From Nissolia schottii (Eukaryota; Streptophyta; Magnoliopsida; Fabales; Fabaceae): a stretch of 64,000 nt of DNA. Location: NCBI GenBank assembly GCA_003254905.1, contig QANU01063906.1, positions 5,001 through 69,000 of the forward strand, given 5' to 3'. The notes under the pieces are model-generated. The model ran no database searches and was not told the DNA's origin. It worked only from the letters and a program-made list of their open reading frames with translations. Position numbers and translations under genes: made by a program. Shown piece by piece: positions 9,065-20,621 of this stretch (position 1 is its first letter; each line of letters opens with the position of its first letter).

Positions 9065-11015
9065 ATGGCATCCTCAAAACCTATGTTGAGTGAAGGGTTA
9101 AATGTAAATAGACCTCCTTGTTTTAATGGAGATCATTATGATTTCTGGAAAATCAAGATGATGATCTTCATCAAAGCACAAGACCTTGAAGTTTGGAAAA
9201 CTAGTGAAGAAGGTCCATTCGTGCCTATGATTACAAATGAAAATGGTAGTGAACGAAAACCCATGAGTGCATGGAGTAATGAAGAGAAAAGGACAGTGCA
9301 GTATGATCTCAAAGCCATGAATTACCTAACCTCTGCCCTAGGAATGGATGAATTTTTTAGAGTCTCTTCAGGCAAATCAGCCAGAGAAATTTGGGATACT
9401 CTAGAAGCCACTCATGAGGGTACAGATGAAGTTAAGAGATACAAATTAAACACTCTTTCCCAAGAATATAAGATGTTTAGAATGCTCCCAGGAGAAAGGA
9501 TTCTCGATATGCAAAAACATTTTACACATCTGATTAACTATTTGTCTGTTCTTGGCAAAAGTTATTCATGTGCAGATTTGAACTTGAAAGTGCTAAGATC
9601 ATTAACCAGGATATGGCAACCAAAGGTGATGGCAATCTCAGAAAAGAAGAGCCTATCCAAGATGACTCTGGCAACTCTATTTGGCAAACTGCAAGAACAT
9701 GAATTGGAGTTGAATCGTCTGGATCAACACGAACAACAGGAGAAGAATCACAGGTCAATTTCTTTAAAAGCCAAAATTGATTCTGACAAAGATGATTATG
9801 ATGAAGATTCAGAGGAAGATGAAGGTGACAATATGAATCTCTTGTTTAAAAATCTTGGAAAGTTTTTCAAGAAAAAGGGAATACGAATTTGTCAATCAAA
9901 GAGATTCATAAAGAAAAATGACTCACCTTCTCCACCAAAATTCACATGCTTTGAATGTGGGAAACCCGGTCACATCAAGCCGATTGTCCAAACCTTCAAA
10001 TGAAGAAGAATGGTTTCAGAGACAAAGTGGACAACAAACACAAGAAGGGCAAGAAAGCATACGTGGAATGGGAAGATAATGATATCAGTTCTTCATCAGC
10101 ATCTGAAGATGAAAAAGCACATATAGCGTTTATGGCTACACATAACTTCGACAATGATGATGAAGAGGTTAGTACCGATAAACTTTCTTATGAAGATTTA
10201 CAAACTGCTTTTGAATGGTTACATGAAATATGTTTAAATTTTTCAAAAATATATGCTAAAAAGGAAGAATTAAACTTGATTAGATCTATGATAGATAATC
10301 TAGTTGCTTGCACTAAGTGTGTTTCTTTGGAATCTAAAGTAGAAAGTTTACAACAAATAGTATGCAAGTTTGAAAAGGGTAAGCATGGATTAGATGATAT
10401 CTTAAGCATGCAAAGAGATACCAAGGATAAAAGTGGATTAGGGTATACTCCCCAAAGGAATCAAAAAGTTGTTAAGAAAATGCTTTTTGTAAAATCTAGT
10501 AATCCACAACCCAATATGCATGTAAAAAGAAATTCATCACAATCTAGACCTAAACACCATGTTATTGGAAATCATCATATGTCAAGAAAAAGTAATTATT
10601 ATGTGCCTACATCAAAGTTCTATCTTAAGCCAAATAATTACTATGCTTCTAGTTCAAAAAGGTATGTACAAAGAAATAATTACTTGATTCCTAAAAGAAG
10701 GAACATATGTAATTATTGTTGCTTGGAAGGACACACCTCAAATTCATGTTATATTAAAAGGTATGGTGTTCCAAGTGGACAACTCAAGTGGGTTGTGAAA
10801 GGATCTAACCGACAAGGACCCAAAGCACATTGGGTACCCTACCCCCACTTCTAATTTGTTTTGTAGGTATGAATGAGGACAGCAAGTGACTTATGGCATA
10901 TTGATAGCGGCTGTTCCTCACACATGACTGGTGACAAAACAAAGTTTTTCTTGACTCCAAGGAACAAAGGAAAAGATGTGACATACATAACAATGAGAGA
11001 GGCAAAATCATTGGC
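9065..11015 (+). pseudogene. SIRE gag and beginning of protease (fossil)
   Basis: The region opens with a copia-type gag: the segment around residues 18-40 (PPCFNGDHYDFWKIKM) is the standard N-terminal block, followed by the UBN2-like core, then a CCHC zinc knuckle (CFECGKPGHIK) near 9945, and a long basic, Asn/Tyr/Lys-rich tail with a second Cys/His cluster (CNYCCLEGHTSNSC) near 10710, as in the SIRE clade. Near 10895 a HIDSGCSSHMTGD segment is the copia aspartic protease active site. The rest of pol is absent. The coding region is broken. Confidence 0.85.
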
Positions 11016-11481
11016 ATTGGAAGAATAGGTACGCCTCCTCAAACTATTATTGAGAATGTGTTATATGTTGAAGGCCAAGGTCAAAGCTTGCTTACTATTA
11101 ATCAATTATGTGACAAAGGGCTTTATAGTCGAATCTGAAGATGATATTTGTGTGGTTAAGGATAAGAAAACCAAAGAAGTTAAGTTTTCAGGCTTAATAA
11201 GGTTTTCATGATATCTTTAGAAGACATATCATCTAGAAACACATGTCTTGTTTTATATACATTGTTGTTCCCTATACCACTGTTTTGGATATTCTATTTG
11301 TGGTCCTTTTTCTTCTTTTTGATGATGTCAAAAAGGGGGAGAAAGATCTTGTTTGGTATTGCTTGGTTTGATTTAAACAGGGGGAGCAAATGCTGAGAAA
11401 CCAAGAAAGGCCAGTTAGTCCAAAACACAGGGGGAGCACTAAGACAAAGAACTTCAACTTTCAAAGATGGTTTTGTCATCA

Positions 11482-11498
11482 TCAAAAAGGGGGAGAAT
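11482..11498 (+). other. SIRE polypurine tract
   Basis: AAAAAGGGGGAGAA directly before the 3' LTR start TGTGAAG at 11499. The upstream 150 bp also contains the repeated phrase AAAGGGGGAGA (near 11330 and 11384), typical of the region before a SIRE 3' LTR. Confidence 0.8.
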
Positions 11499-11814
11499 GT
11501 GAAGAAGATTCTTTCTCTGACCATTGATGGCTTGGTTTTGATGAAGACAAGAACATCAACAAAAAGCAAGAAAAAGGCAAAGACACAACCGATGAATTGC
11601 AACGATCAACCGATCATCATATTGAAGGTTCAAGTGTTTTTACCTTAGAGTTTAATAGTTAGCACTTGTTTATGATATCATGGTTAATGGCTCATAAGGT
11701 TTTCATTATAACAAGTCTAACACTTTTGCTAAAACCCTAAAATCAATTAGCAACACTTTTCTAGGGTTTGCAACACTTGGAAAACATTTTCATCATGAGT
11801 AATCGATTACCAAT

Positions 11815-14312
11815 TGTAACTCTGGATAGCAACCTAAGAGGGGGTGAATTAGGTTTCTCTTATTTTTCTCAGATTTTTGTTTCTTTGAAAATGTGGAACC
11901 CTAATCCTGAAATTAAGAACAAGACCCAGCAATTAACCAAATAATTGATAATGTTAAATGCAGCGGAAATTGTAAATTGCTGAATGTAAAAGTGTAGGGA
12001 TAAGAAAGATCACACCGGAAATTTATCCTGGTTCACCTTCAACCACCGAAGGCTACGTCCAGTCCCCTGTTCTGATTCAGGGATTTTTCCACTATGTAAA
12101 CTTGTGTTGTGTACAACCTCACCCCGAGGCACTTACACCGACAACTACAAGAGAACAACCCGTTCCCCTAGTTACACAGTACTTTCACCGAACACTACGA
12201 TGAATATCAGAACACCTACACCGAACACTACGGTGTATAACAACAATCACAGTTGTTGAAGAAGTAATACAATGGCTTTGCCAATCCTAAATTCAGGGTT
12301 GGAAATTTTCTTGAAATAGAAAGCACAAAAGATATAACAGTTAAGGCTCAAAGGGCTTTCTTTAAGTTTAGGATTGAAACACCATTGAAAATTGATCAGA
12401 ACTTTGTAAATATGAAAGTGATAATTTTGTTCTGGAGTGGTGTATGAGTTTGCACGAGTTTGGCACTTATATAGGCATAGGTGCCTCTTCATGAACCATT
12501 GCCATGGCTTTCAAATGCCAAACAACACATTGTTTCATGAAAAACCACACCAGTTCGTGCATGTAATCGATTAACCAAGTGTGGTAATCGATTACACTCA
12601 TAACCGTTACCAATTTTCAAAATTCAAATGATGGTAATCGATTAACACGAGTGTGTAATTGATTACACTCATGAAAAACCACTAATTAGAAAATTCTCGA
12701 GTATGTAATCGATTACCATAAGTGTGTAATCGATTACACCCACAACAAATGCCAATTTTGAAAGTTTTTGAGGTGGTAATCGATTAACACGAATGGGTAA
12801 TCGATTACTCACATAAAGAATGTCATATTTTCAAATTTCTAAGGATGGTAATCGATTTTGTAACTCTGGATAGCAAGTTAAGAGGGGGGTGAATTAGGTT
12901 TCTCTTATTTTTCTCGGATTTTTGTTTCTTTGAACATGTGGAACCCTAATCCCCAAATTAAGAACAAGACCCAACAATTAACCAAATAATTGATAATGTT
13001 AAATACAGAAGAAATTGTAAATTACTGAATGTAAAAGTGTAGGGATAAGAAAGATCACACCAGAAATTTATCCTGGTTCACCTTCAACCACCGAAGGCTA
13101 CGTCCAGTCCCCTGTTCTGATTCAGGGATTTTTTCACTATGTAAACGTGTTGTGTACAACCTCACCCCGAGGCACTTACACCGACAACTACAAGAGAACA
13201 ACCCGTTCCCCTAGTTACACAGTACTTTCACCGAACACTACGATGAATATCAGAACACCTACACCGAACACTACGGTGTGTAACAACAATCACAGTTGTA
13301 TGAAGAAGTAATACAATGGCTTTGCCAATCCTAAATTCAGGGTTGGAAATTTTCCTAAATAGAAAGCACAAAAGATATAACAGTTAAGGCTCAAAGGGCT
13401 TTCTTTAAGTTTAGGATTGAAACACCATTGAAAATTGATCAGAACTTTGTAAATATGAAAGTGATAATTGAGTTCTGGAGTGGTGTTTGAGTTTGCACGA
13501 GTTTGGCACTTATATAGGCATAGGTGCCTCTTCATGAACCATTGCCATGGCTTTCAAATGCCAAACAACACATTGTTTCATGAAAAACCACACCAGTTCG
13601 TGCATGTAATCGATTAACCAAGTGTGGTAATCGATTACACTCATAACCGTTACCAATTTTCAAAATGCAAATGATGGTAATCGATTACCACGAGTGTGTA
13701 ATCGATTACACTCATGAAAAACCACTAATTTCAAAATTCTCGAGTGTGTAATCGATTACTATAAGTGTGTAATCGATTACACCCACAACAAATGCCAATT
13801 TTGAAAGTTTTTGAGTTGGTAATCGATTAACACGAATGGGTAATCGATTACTCACATAAAGAATGGCATATTTTCAAATTTCTAAGGATGGTAATCGATT
13901 ACAATCGATTACCATCATTTGAATTTTTAAAATTGGTAACGGTTATGAGTGTAATCGATTACCACACTTGGTTAATCGATTACATGCACAAACTGGTGTG
14001 TTTTTTCATGAAACAATGTGTTGTTTGGCATTTGAAAGCCATGACAATGGTTCATGAAGAGGCACCTATGCCTATATAAGTGCCAAACTCGTGCAAACTC
14101 ATACACCACTCCAGAACTCAATTATCACTTTCATATTTACAAAGTTCTGATCAATTTTCAATGGTGTTTCAATCCTAAACTTAAAGAAAGCCATTTGAGC
14201 CTTAACTGTTATATCTTTTGTGCTTTCTATTCAGGAAAATTTCCAACCCTGAATTTAGGATTGGCAAAGCCATTGTATTACTTCTTCATACAACTGTGAT
14301 TGTTGTTATACA
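11815..14312. repeat. Rearranged SIRE LTR pieces: two inverted copies and one direct copy
   Basis: 11815-12856 and 12859-13902 are two minus-oriented LTR pieces, about 1.04 kb each, that both run from the LTR end (TGTAACTCTGG) back to the second word of the first palindrome dyad. 13903-14312 is a plus-oriented piece that starts at a palindrome word and ends at the N at 14313. All three junctions (near 11811, 12857 and 13902) fall in a GTAATCGATTAC word. The two inverted copies differ from each other at several positions, so they are not a simple assembly echo. Confidence 0.8.
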
Positions 14313-14313
14313 N
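14313..14313. other. Single-N scaffold gap
   Basis: An isolated N where a SIRE LTR piece on the left meets a family T palindrome array on the right. Other single Ns at 15498, 16841, 29809, 48457 and 49660 also sit at sequence discontinuities. Confidence 0.85.
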
Positions 14314-15205
14314 CGAATGATCCTAGGGGATTCATTCGAATGACCACAGACCTGATACAGGTCCTGGTGGTTTTTCTCACTCCCATCCCTGAACTAATCC
14401 ATTTTTCTTCCTTCAAAACACATATAAAACTTATATACATCACCCTAAGGTGATTTAGAGCTAGCTTTACCCCCACCTTGGAGGATGGCTTGGTCATTGG
14501 AGAGGAAGGCTTGAATGTTCAACTCTTGTTCCCTTGTTCACTGACAAGGAAAAAGGCTCAGGAATATGGTGATGCTGATGAGGGTGGCTTATGGTGAAAT
14601 AGAAGCAAGGCCTCTCAAGCTTGGCTCAGCAAGGGTGGTGGGCTACTATGGAGGCTTGGCTTCCTTGGTCTCTCTTTGGATTTTCTCCTGGGAAGAAAAG
14701 AAAGAAGGGGACGATGAGGAGTGGGGCATTTGGGGCTGCAGAAAGGGCTCAAGACTGAGGGAAATTATGAGAGTTTGGAGGGAGGGTGGGGTGTGAAAAT
14801 GGAGGAGGATGTATGGTGATGTGAGAGTGGTGCAGGGAGTGGTTGGTAGGGGAAGACGACCACAAATTTCCATGGCTGACCGAGGGGGATTTTTCCCAAA
14901 ATTCATGTGTGGGATTACTTGCAGTCAAGCAGTCTCAGTGCGTCGCGTATGGTCGTCTGAAAAATATTTGGGATGCACCGCCTTAATCTACTAATTTTCC
15001 TAATTAGTAGCTCGAATCTGGTTGAGGCATCCGAGAATTTATTTTCTTATCAGTACCTGTTATTGGCACTGTTAGTATTTGTGAAAATTCTAGATGGGCT
15101 CGGAAATCGTCCGAAGGCTTGGGGAAAATTCACGGGATCCTGATACCCTATTTTGGCCAGGGTTTCTGATGAAAGCTTTTTCCACAATGGGTTTGTACTC
15201 TCGTT
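14314..15205 (-). mobile_element. Family T LTR fragment, U3 side, minus-oriented
   Basis: It begins inside a TCATTCGAATGA array and ends in U3 (GTCGTCTGAAAAATATT, CTACTAATTTTCCTAATTAGTAG, GGAAATCGTCCGAAG), matching 27890-28080. Its first 195 bp repeat 16646-16840 with four differences. The open frames in this segment (for example 14566-14796) have no recognisable product and follow LTR sequence shared with other copies. Confidence 0.7.
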
Positions 15206-15497
15206 AATTTAAAATGTCCTTTTTAAAGCTTTCAGATCCTTGAGGGATCCAATTGCAGTAAAGTCAGGTATTATAGTATCCACAGAGATTGTGATTAAAA
15301 CAACGATCTTTGATTGATACTATGTTAAGCTTTATAGGTAGCGATTTGGTTTGTTAAAGTAAATTTGACAAATAAATGATTTGTAAATAGAATAAAATAT
15401 AAAACGATGATGAACGAATCCCTAGGTAACGTAAAGATTAGAAATACCAGTCACCTAGTAAAGTAGGTAAAGCTTCTCTGGATTAGAAAAGCATAAA
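15206..15497 (-). mobile_element. Short retroelement pieces of mixed origin
   Basis: 15206-15390 contains, on the minus strand, ACTGCAATTGGATCC and CTCTGTGGATACTATA, a phrase also present at 49690-49745 in the solo LTR there, so it is probably a piece of a related LTR family. 15391-15497 resembles a plus-oriented family T LTR (CACCTAGTAAAGTAGGTAAAGC). It ends at the N at 15498. Confidence 0.45.
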
Positions 15498-15498
15498 N

Positions 15499-16840
15499 TA
15501 CATATACAGATATTCACATATAGACATTCATTCACATTCCATGCATGAGGGGCTGGGGATTCTCTTACACGCCTTGTGGCTGCGTCCTCTTTCGTTTTTG
15601 TACTGGTTCGTCCTTTCTCCCTCGCATTCCGTGGGACCGTCGCCCCCCTTCGGCTACGACCCACTTACTATTACCTTCTCGTCGGCGACTGGGCAACGCT
15701 CCTTTCCCGAGTGGTAGCTAACCACGAATGCCCGTAGGCTCTTTCTCATCAATCGACGATCCGGAGGTGACCACCTAGTGTGTTAGATGGTGAGGGGCCT
15801 ACCCTGTGATGGTTCCTGGAACGGACTCATGCCTTGCTTATCCTTTACTTTTCTTAACTTGAGCTCTTGCATGCCCCTTACCGGTAGCGTTATCTTTACT
15901 TTAACTTTGCACGCCCCTTACTAGCGGCCTTAACTTTCTTTTCCTTTCTGTTCTTTTCTTTTCTTTCTTTCTTGACTTTCGGGTGGAAACTTACATTCAG
16001 GCCTATGCCTGCGTTCTTTAATCTTTGGACCAGTTTACCTTGCGAAACTGTCGAGGGCATGTCACGTGTGACTTGTCAAGAGAGGGGATCCCTACTTCAT
16101 AACAACGTACTTTTCTTTAAGGCACGCCAAGCCCTAGTTGGCCGGAACGTTCTTCAGAAACATTCTCATTCCCTACGTTCAATTATGCTCTTTATTTACA
16201 TTAAGCGTTACATTTCTAGTGATCTAAGGTCGCCCTACGGTCTTAGAGGCAACCAGGTCCTCATGATGCATGTTAACATATATTTATAACTCATATGTAC
16301 ATGGCATATTTATTCACATAAAGGAAGCATTCATACTTAAGTCTGGAGCCTAGGTCATCCGAATGACACTCCTCGGGTCATTCGAATGGCGCAAGGGTCT
16401 GGCTGGTGGGAAGTGCAAAGGATGGTCATTCAAATGCCCCATGAAAGGTCATTCGAATGATCCTGGCCTTGTCTCTTTAAATTCACAGGGAGGTTGTCAT
16501 TCGAATACCCAAGGCCAAGGCATTCGAATGACTGGCCTCTGTTTCTTCCTAAATCACAAATCCTCACGACTCATTCGAATGATTCCAAGGTGGTCATTCG
16601 AATAACTCGCGGTTTTCATACTTATTTTCTGACACATTCGTGGTTCATTCGAATGATCCTAGGGGATTCATTCGAATGACCACAGATCTGATACAGGTCC
16701 TGGTGGTTTTTCTCGCTCCCATCCCTGAACTAATCCATTTTTCTTCCTTCAAAACACACATAAAACTTATATACATCACCCTAAGGTGATTTAGAGCTAG
16801 CTTTACCCCCACCGTGGAGGATGGCTTGGTCATTGGAGAG
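15499..16840 (-). mobile_element. Family T LTR fragment, central part, minus-oriented
   Basis: It has the CCATGCATGAGGGGCTGGGG block, the CTGCGTCC block, GGCCGGAACGTTCTTCAG, CTCATGATGCATG, and a TCATTCGAATGA array at 16345-16685. It is bounded by Ns at 15498 and 16841. Its last 195 bp match the first 195 bp of the contig at 14314, suggesting that contig should follow this one. Confidence 0.75.
16345..16685. repeat. Palindromic word array (TCATTCGAATGA type)
   Basis: About ten words such as GGTCATTCGAATGAT and CATTCGAATGACTGG in 340 bp, within a minus-oriented family T LTR. Confidence 0.85.
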
Positions 16841-16841
16841 N

Positions 16842-17655
16842 GACCATACTCACATTTATCTTTTCCATTGAACCACATTCAAGTTCCCTACGTTCCGTTA
16901 TGATGTTGCATTCATTAAGCGTTCATTAAACAATAAACCTCTAGTGGTTTATCCTCATGATGCATGCTTTCTCAAACACATAAACATAGAGTCACAAAAT
17001 CACATCGTAATCGGAATATAAGTCATTCGAGCATGGGAGTGCTGGAACCAGGCATCATAAGATATCTTTAATAACCTTACTTTCATAAACTTTCATAAAA
17101 CAGTTCCCATGAAGCAACCATGGTTTAGGCCGCCCAGCGTCCATTGAAGTCACTCAGCGCTCAGTGGTACCGCTCAACGTTCAGTAGTAGCGCTCAGCGT
17201 GTAGTGGGGCCGCTCAGCAGTCCCTGGAGTCACCCTAGTCATGGATCAGTTTGAAAACAGTTTTCTAAGAGTTAAGTCCCAGGCCGCTCAGCGCCCTGAG
17301 CGTGACTCTGGTTCCTCTTTTGCTTCCTTGCAGTTCCTTTAAACCATAACCATGGCCACTTCTCGAGCTTCACCACAAGTTCCAACCATCACCATACGGT
17401 TATGTCTAGCGTAGAAAACATAGGGAAACATAGCAAAGTCCTCTACCTAGCCCTAACATACAATTCTAACATAGAGCATAATAGGAACATACAAGCACAC
17501 AAGCACATAGGCCACCAAGGAGGTGGGCAAGCTTAGGATTACCCACATTCTTGGAGGGTTAGAGATGATTAGAAGGTTAGGAATGAGTTTCCAAGAGCGT
17601 TGAGCTTCCCTGACCAGCTTCCTTAGTCTTTCCAGCTGTGTGACGGCAGAGCTTC
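16842..17655 (-). mobile_element. Family T LTR fragment with CGCTCAGCG array
   Basis: The CTCATGATGCATGC block near 16960 is followed by a CGCTCAGCG-type array (17138-17300) and then GGATTACCCAC near 17535. In homologous LTRs the same place holds TCATTCGAATGA words instead. It ends where a SIRE gag piece begins. Confidence 0.75.
17138..17300. repeat. Palindromic word array (CGCTCAGCG type)
   Basis: Words such as CCGCTCAGCG, CGCTCAACG, CGCTCAGCA and CACTCAGCG occur about seven to eight times, 15-30 bp apart at first. The word is a 4-bp inverted repeat around one base; its reverse complement is CGCTGAGCG. Confidence 0.82.
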
Positions 17656-17871
17656 TGAACCGAACTAATTTTATCAGAATCATCTTCTTCCGAATCATCT
17701 TTATCAGAATCAATTATGGCTTTTAAAGAAATTGACCTGTGTTTCTCCTCATGTTGTTCGTGTTAATCTAGGTGGTTCAACCCCAGTTCATGTTCCTGTA
17801 GTTTTCCAAAGAGTGTTGCTAAATTCATCTTGGATAGGCTCTTCTTTTCTGAGATTGTCGTCACCTTCGAT
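17656..17871 (-). pseudogene. SIRE gag fragment, minus strand
   Basis: The reverse complement matches the SIRE gag at about 9635-9805 (AGAAAAGAAGAGCCTATCC, GAATCACAGGTCAATTTC, then an Asp-rich stretch). It is a 216-bp relic between two family T LTR pieces; the LTR that starts at 17872 appears to have inserted into it. Confidence 0.8.
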
Positions 17872-20208
17872 TGTAATACCCCAGGTTAGCAGCTTACGCT
17901 TAAGTTATAATCTGCGTCCGCTAGGTTGTTATCTGTCATGTGGGCATACTCATAGTCCCTAACTAGTTGAAAAAAATAGTGCTGTAACCTAAAAATATGG
18001 ACCCTATTTTTTTCTTGCTACAAGTTACTTTTACGTTCAACTAGGAGCCATGCGCATAAGAGCTATACCATATGCTCAATAGATACGGCTAACTGGAAAG
18101 GGATAAAGTAATTAAACATACATACCAGCAAAACAGCATAGGGTCCACAAGTCAATAATATACATATGTATCCCAAATATACATAAACAGTGTCTGTACA
18201 AGTTTGAGCCTACTGGTACTACAAAACATAAAAGTCATACATATATGATACATATCAGTCAACATCTACATTAACGTCAACTACAAAAAGGCAGCGTAAG
18301 GGCTAATGACATTGTCCGGGGAGACATGGGCTGGTCATTGGCGTTGACTTCACTCCTCAGGATTCGGGTCCCCCTCGTCCTCGTCCTCGTCCTCACGGTC
18401 CTCCTCCTCCGAGGAGCCATCGTCCATGGGGTCCTCCTCCTCGGCCAAAGGTGTCTCTGGTTTGGCCGGCAAGTCCCGGGGAACGGTAGATGGACCTGCC
18501 TCGGCGTCGTGGGTGCGAGGTGTGAACTAACGAAGATAGGTACGGGAGACTTTCTTCCTGGCTCCTCGGCGGTAAACCTGGTGTGGTGGTCGTGGCAGCG
18601 AGGAGTTGGGATCGACATCCACGTCCTTCTCGTATAGGGGAAGCTCTGCTGCATCAACGTCACTTGGTTGGGGATCATCAGCAGTAGATCTAGGTTCGAC
18701 GGGTGCTGGTGGTGCTGCTCTGAGAGGGTCGGGGCTGTGTACAATGATGACCGTCCAAACCTCTGCTTCTTCCCCTATCTCAGGGTCCCTGTGTCTATAT
18801 CTACTGCAGAGAACCCTCCACTTCTTCGGCGGAAGGCTCATCGGGCTCACCTGAAGTCATAAGTGAGTGAGGGTGAGAAGCTGTGGTTCCTAGTGGGTAA
18901 CTATAGGATGGTGGGGTCTAGTTACTCAATTATGCTTCAAGCCACTCAGGAGATCTCTAAGTGTCCATGCATCTAAACCTCACACTGGTTATTATCTTCC
19001 CTAATGTCCTGAGCAGCTTTATCTATTACTAGGTGAAAGGGGTTTCTAATCTTTAACTTACCTAGGTATTCGTGCTTGCTCCTATTACTCGTCGTACTAC
19101 TTAGACCGTCGCGTGCCTGTCTGGTGGACGGTTACATAATGTATGCATAGTCATACAATTATTCAATCATCATATAAGTATCATGCATGAGGGGCTGGGG
19201 GTTCTCTTACGCGTCTATGGCTGCGTCCTTTTCGTTATTGGGGGCCCTCACTCCCTTGTTGACTGTGGGATCGTCATCCCCATACAGCCACAACCGCTTT
19301 CAACCATTCAGCTGATAGAATGGCGGGAGTGTACCCTGGTGGTAGTACTGGCAAATGAGGGCTCGTTTGTCCACGTATAGGGACAAGATCTCTCTTTTTC
19401 TTTCTTTGTCCACTTCTGGGGGAAAATCCTCCGCCACGTCTGGGGGCGTAGGTTACACACCACAACTGGGGGTGCGTCTTTCTGCCACGTCTGGGGGCAT
19501 ATCTTTCTGTCTTTCTTTCTTTCATCCACGTCTGGAGGATCCTTTCTGCCAAGTCTGGGGCATATAACTCGTCTTTTAAATGTCATGACATAAAAGCTCA
19601 AGTATTACTTTCTTTCCTTACTTTCTTTTCTCTCGTCCGGGTGGAAACCTGCGTTCAGATCACTGTCTGCGTAACATAATCATAACCCAGTCCTTCTTAC
19701 TTGACTGGGCAGGGGCTTGTCAGGTATGACGTGCAAAGAGAGAGATTTCCTATTACATAACTATGTTCTTTCTTCAAGGTACACTGACCCTTGGTGGCCG
19801 GGCCTTTTTAAGATACTACTAATTCCCTATATTCAGTTATCATCTTTGGCCATTAGATGAGTCGATACTAGTTATCTATGGTTGCCCTAGGCCTAACGGC
19901 AACCGTTCCTCATAATGCATGCACTGCTTGGTATTCATATTCTTTTCAGGTCTCATCATTCTTAGGTGGCTTCCAGTGATGCAAATGGAATTACATGGCT
20001 TCGTGAACTAATTACCACATCTTAGCCATTTGGACAAGTCTAATCAGTACCCTAGGGCTCTCAGGCCACTCAGCGCCATGTCTGTCTGCTCAGCGCCCTT
20101 GGCCGCTCAGCTCTGACCTGGCTCCCTTAAGTCCTAAGTCATCCTTATCCAATAGTTGTTATCATAGCAGTTTAGTCCAAGAGAGCTTGAGGACTGAGCT
20201 TTTGTGTA
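17872..20208 (-). mobile_element. Family T LTR, minus-oriented, U5 end intact
   Basis: It starts TGTAATACCCCAGGTTAGC and has the CTAGGAGCCATGCGC block, a weak form of the conserved hairpin near 18873, the CATGCATGAGGGGCTGGGG block near 19184, GTCTGGGGGCGTAGG repeats (19430-19560), CTCATAATGCATGC, and three CGCTCAGCG-like words (20069-20110). The U3 half is replaced at about 20208 by a plus-oriented LTR. Open frames at 18277-18850 are GA/CT-rich LTR sequence, equivalent to the acidic frame at 5803. Confidence 0.75.
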
Positions 20209-20588
20209 AATACCCCCCAAATCAGAAATTTTGTGTAAAAATTGAAAAACCTTGCCAAAGCTCTGTCCGATTACACAATCAACCGTTATTCTATCAAACT
20301 AGAGACCCAAACACTTCCTATATCCAACCCAGTTCAAATTCTTCAGAAATCCCCTAACCTAAGCTTACAAAAAGCCCTCAAAATCCCTAGATAAAGCTTG
20401 AAGAAACTCAGCCCAAGAGGAGTTAGAAGGCATCATAGCAAGTTAGACGTCCGCAGGAAATACCGAGATCGGGAAAAGTGGGTAAACCGACATAATCATT
20501 GTCTATGTGATTTAAGATGTATGATGATGTTTGTGCTACGTTTTATGCTAGATATATCTGTGGTTAGGATGTCTTTTAGGTGACCTTG

Positions 20589-20621
<33 letters not shown>

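Larger units (their letters stand above)
7623..11813 (+). mobile_element. Ty1/copia SIRE-type element, reduced, gag retained
   Basis: The 5' LTR is 7623-9014 and the start of the 3' LTR is at 11499; both begin TGTGAAGAAGATT. A PBS matching initiator Met tRNA (TGGTATCAGAG, 9017-9027) follows the 5' LTR, and a purine tract (AAAAAGGGGGAGAA) precedes the 3' LTR. The inside holds gag and the beginning of protease only; integrase, reverse transcriptase and RNase H are not seen. It is therefore a broken, non-autonomous derivative. The 3' LTR is cut short by inverted LTR pieces from 11815 on, so no target duplication can be read. Confidence 0.88.

Noticed and set aside
14566-14906. Several overlapping frames on both strands
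   Set aside because: The segment is family T LTR sequence between the array and U3; no frame is shared with other copies.
18277-18850. Overlapping long frames on both strands
   Set aside because: This is the GA/CT-rich U5 side of a family T LTR, equivalent to 5803-6123; the lack of stops follows from composition.
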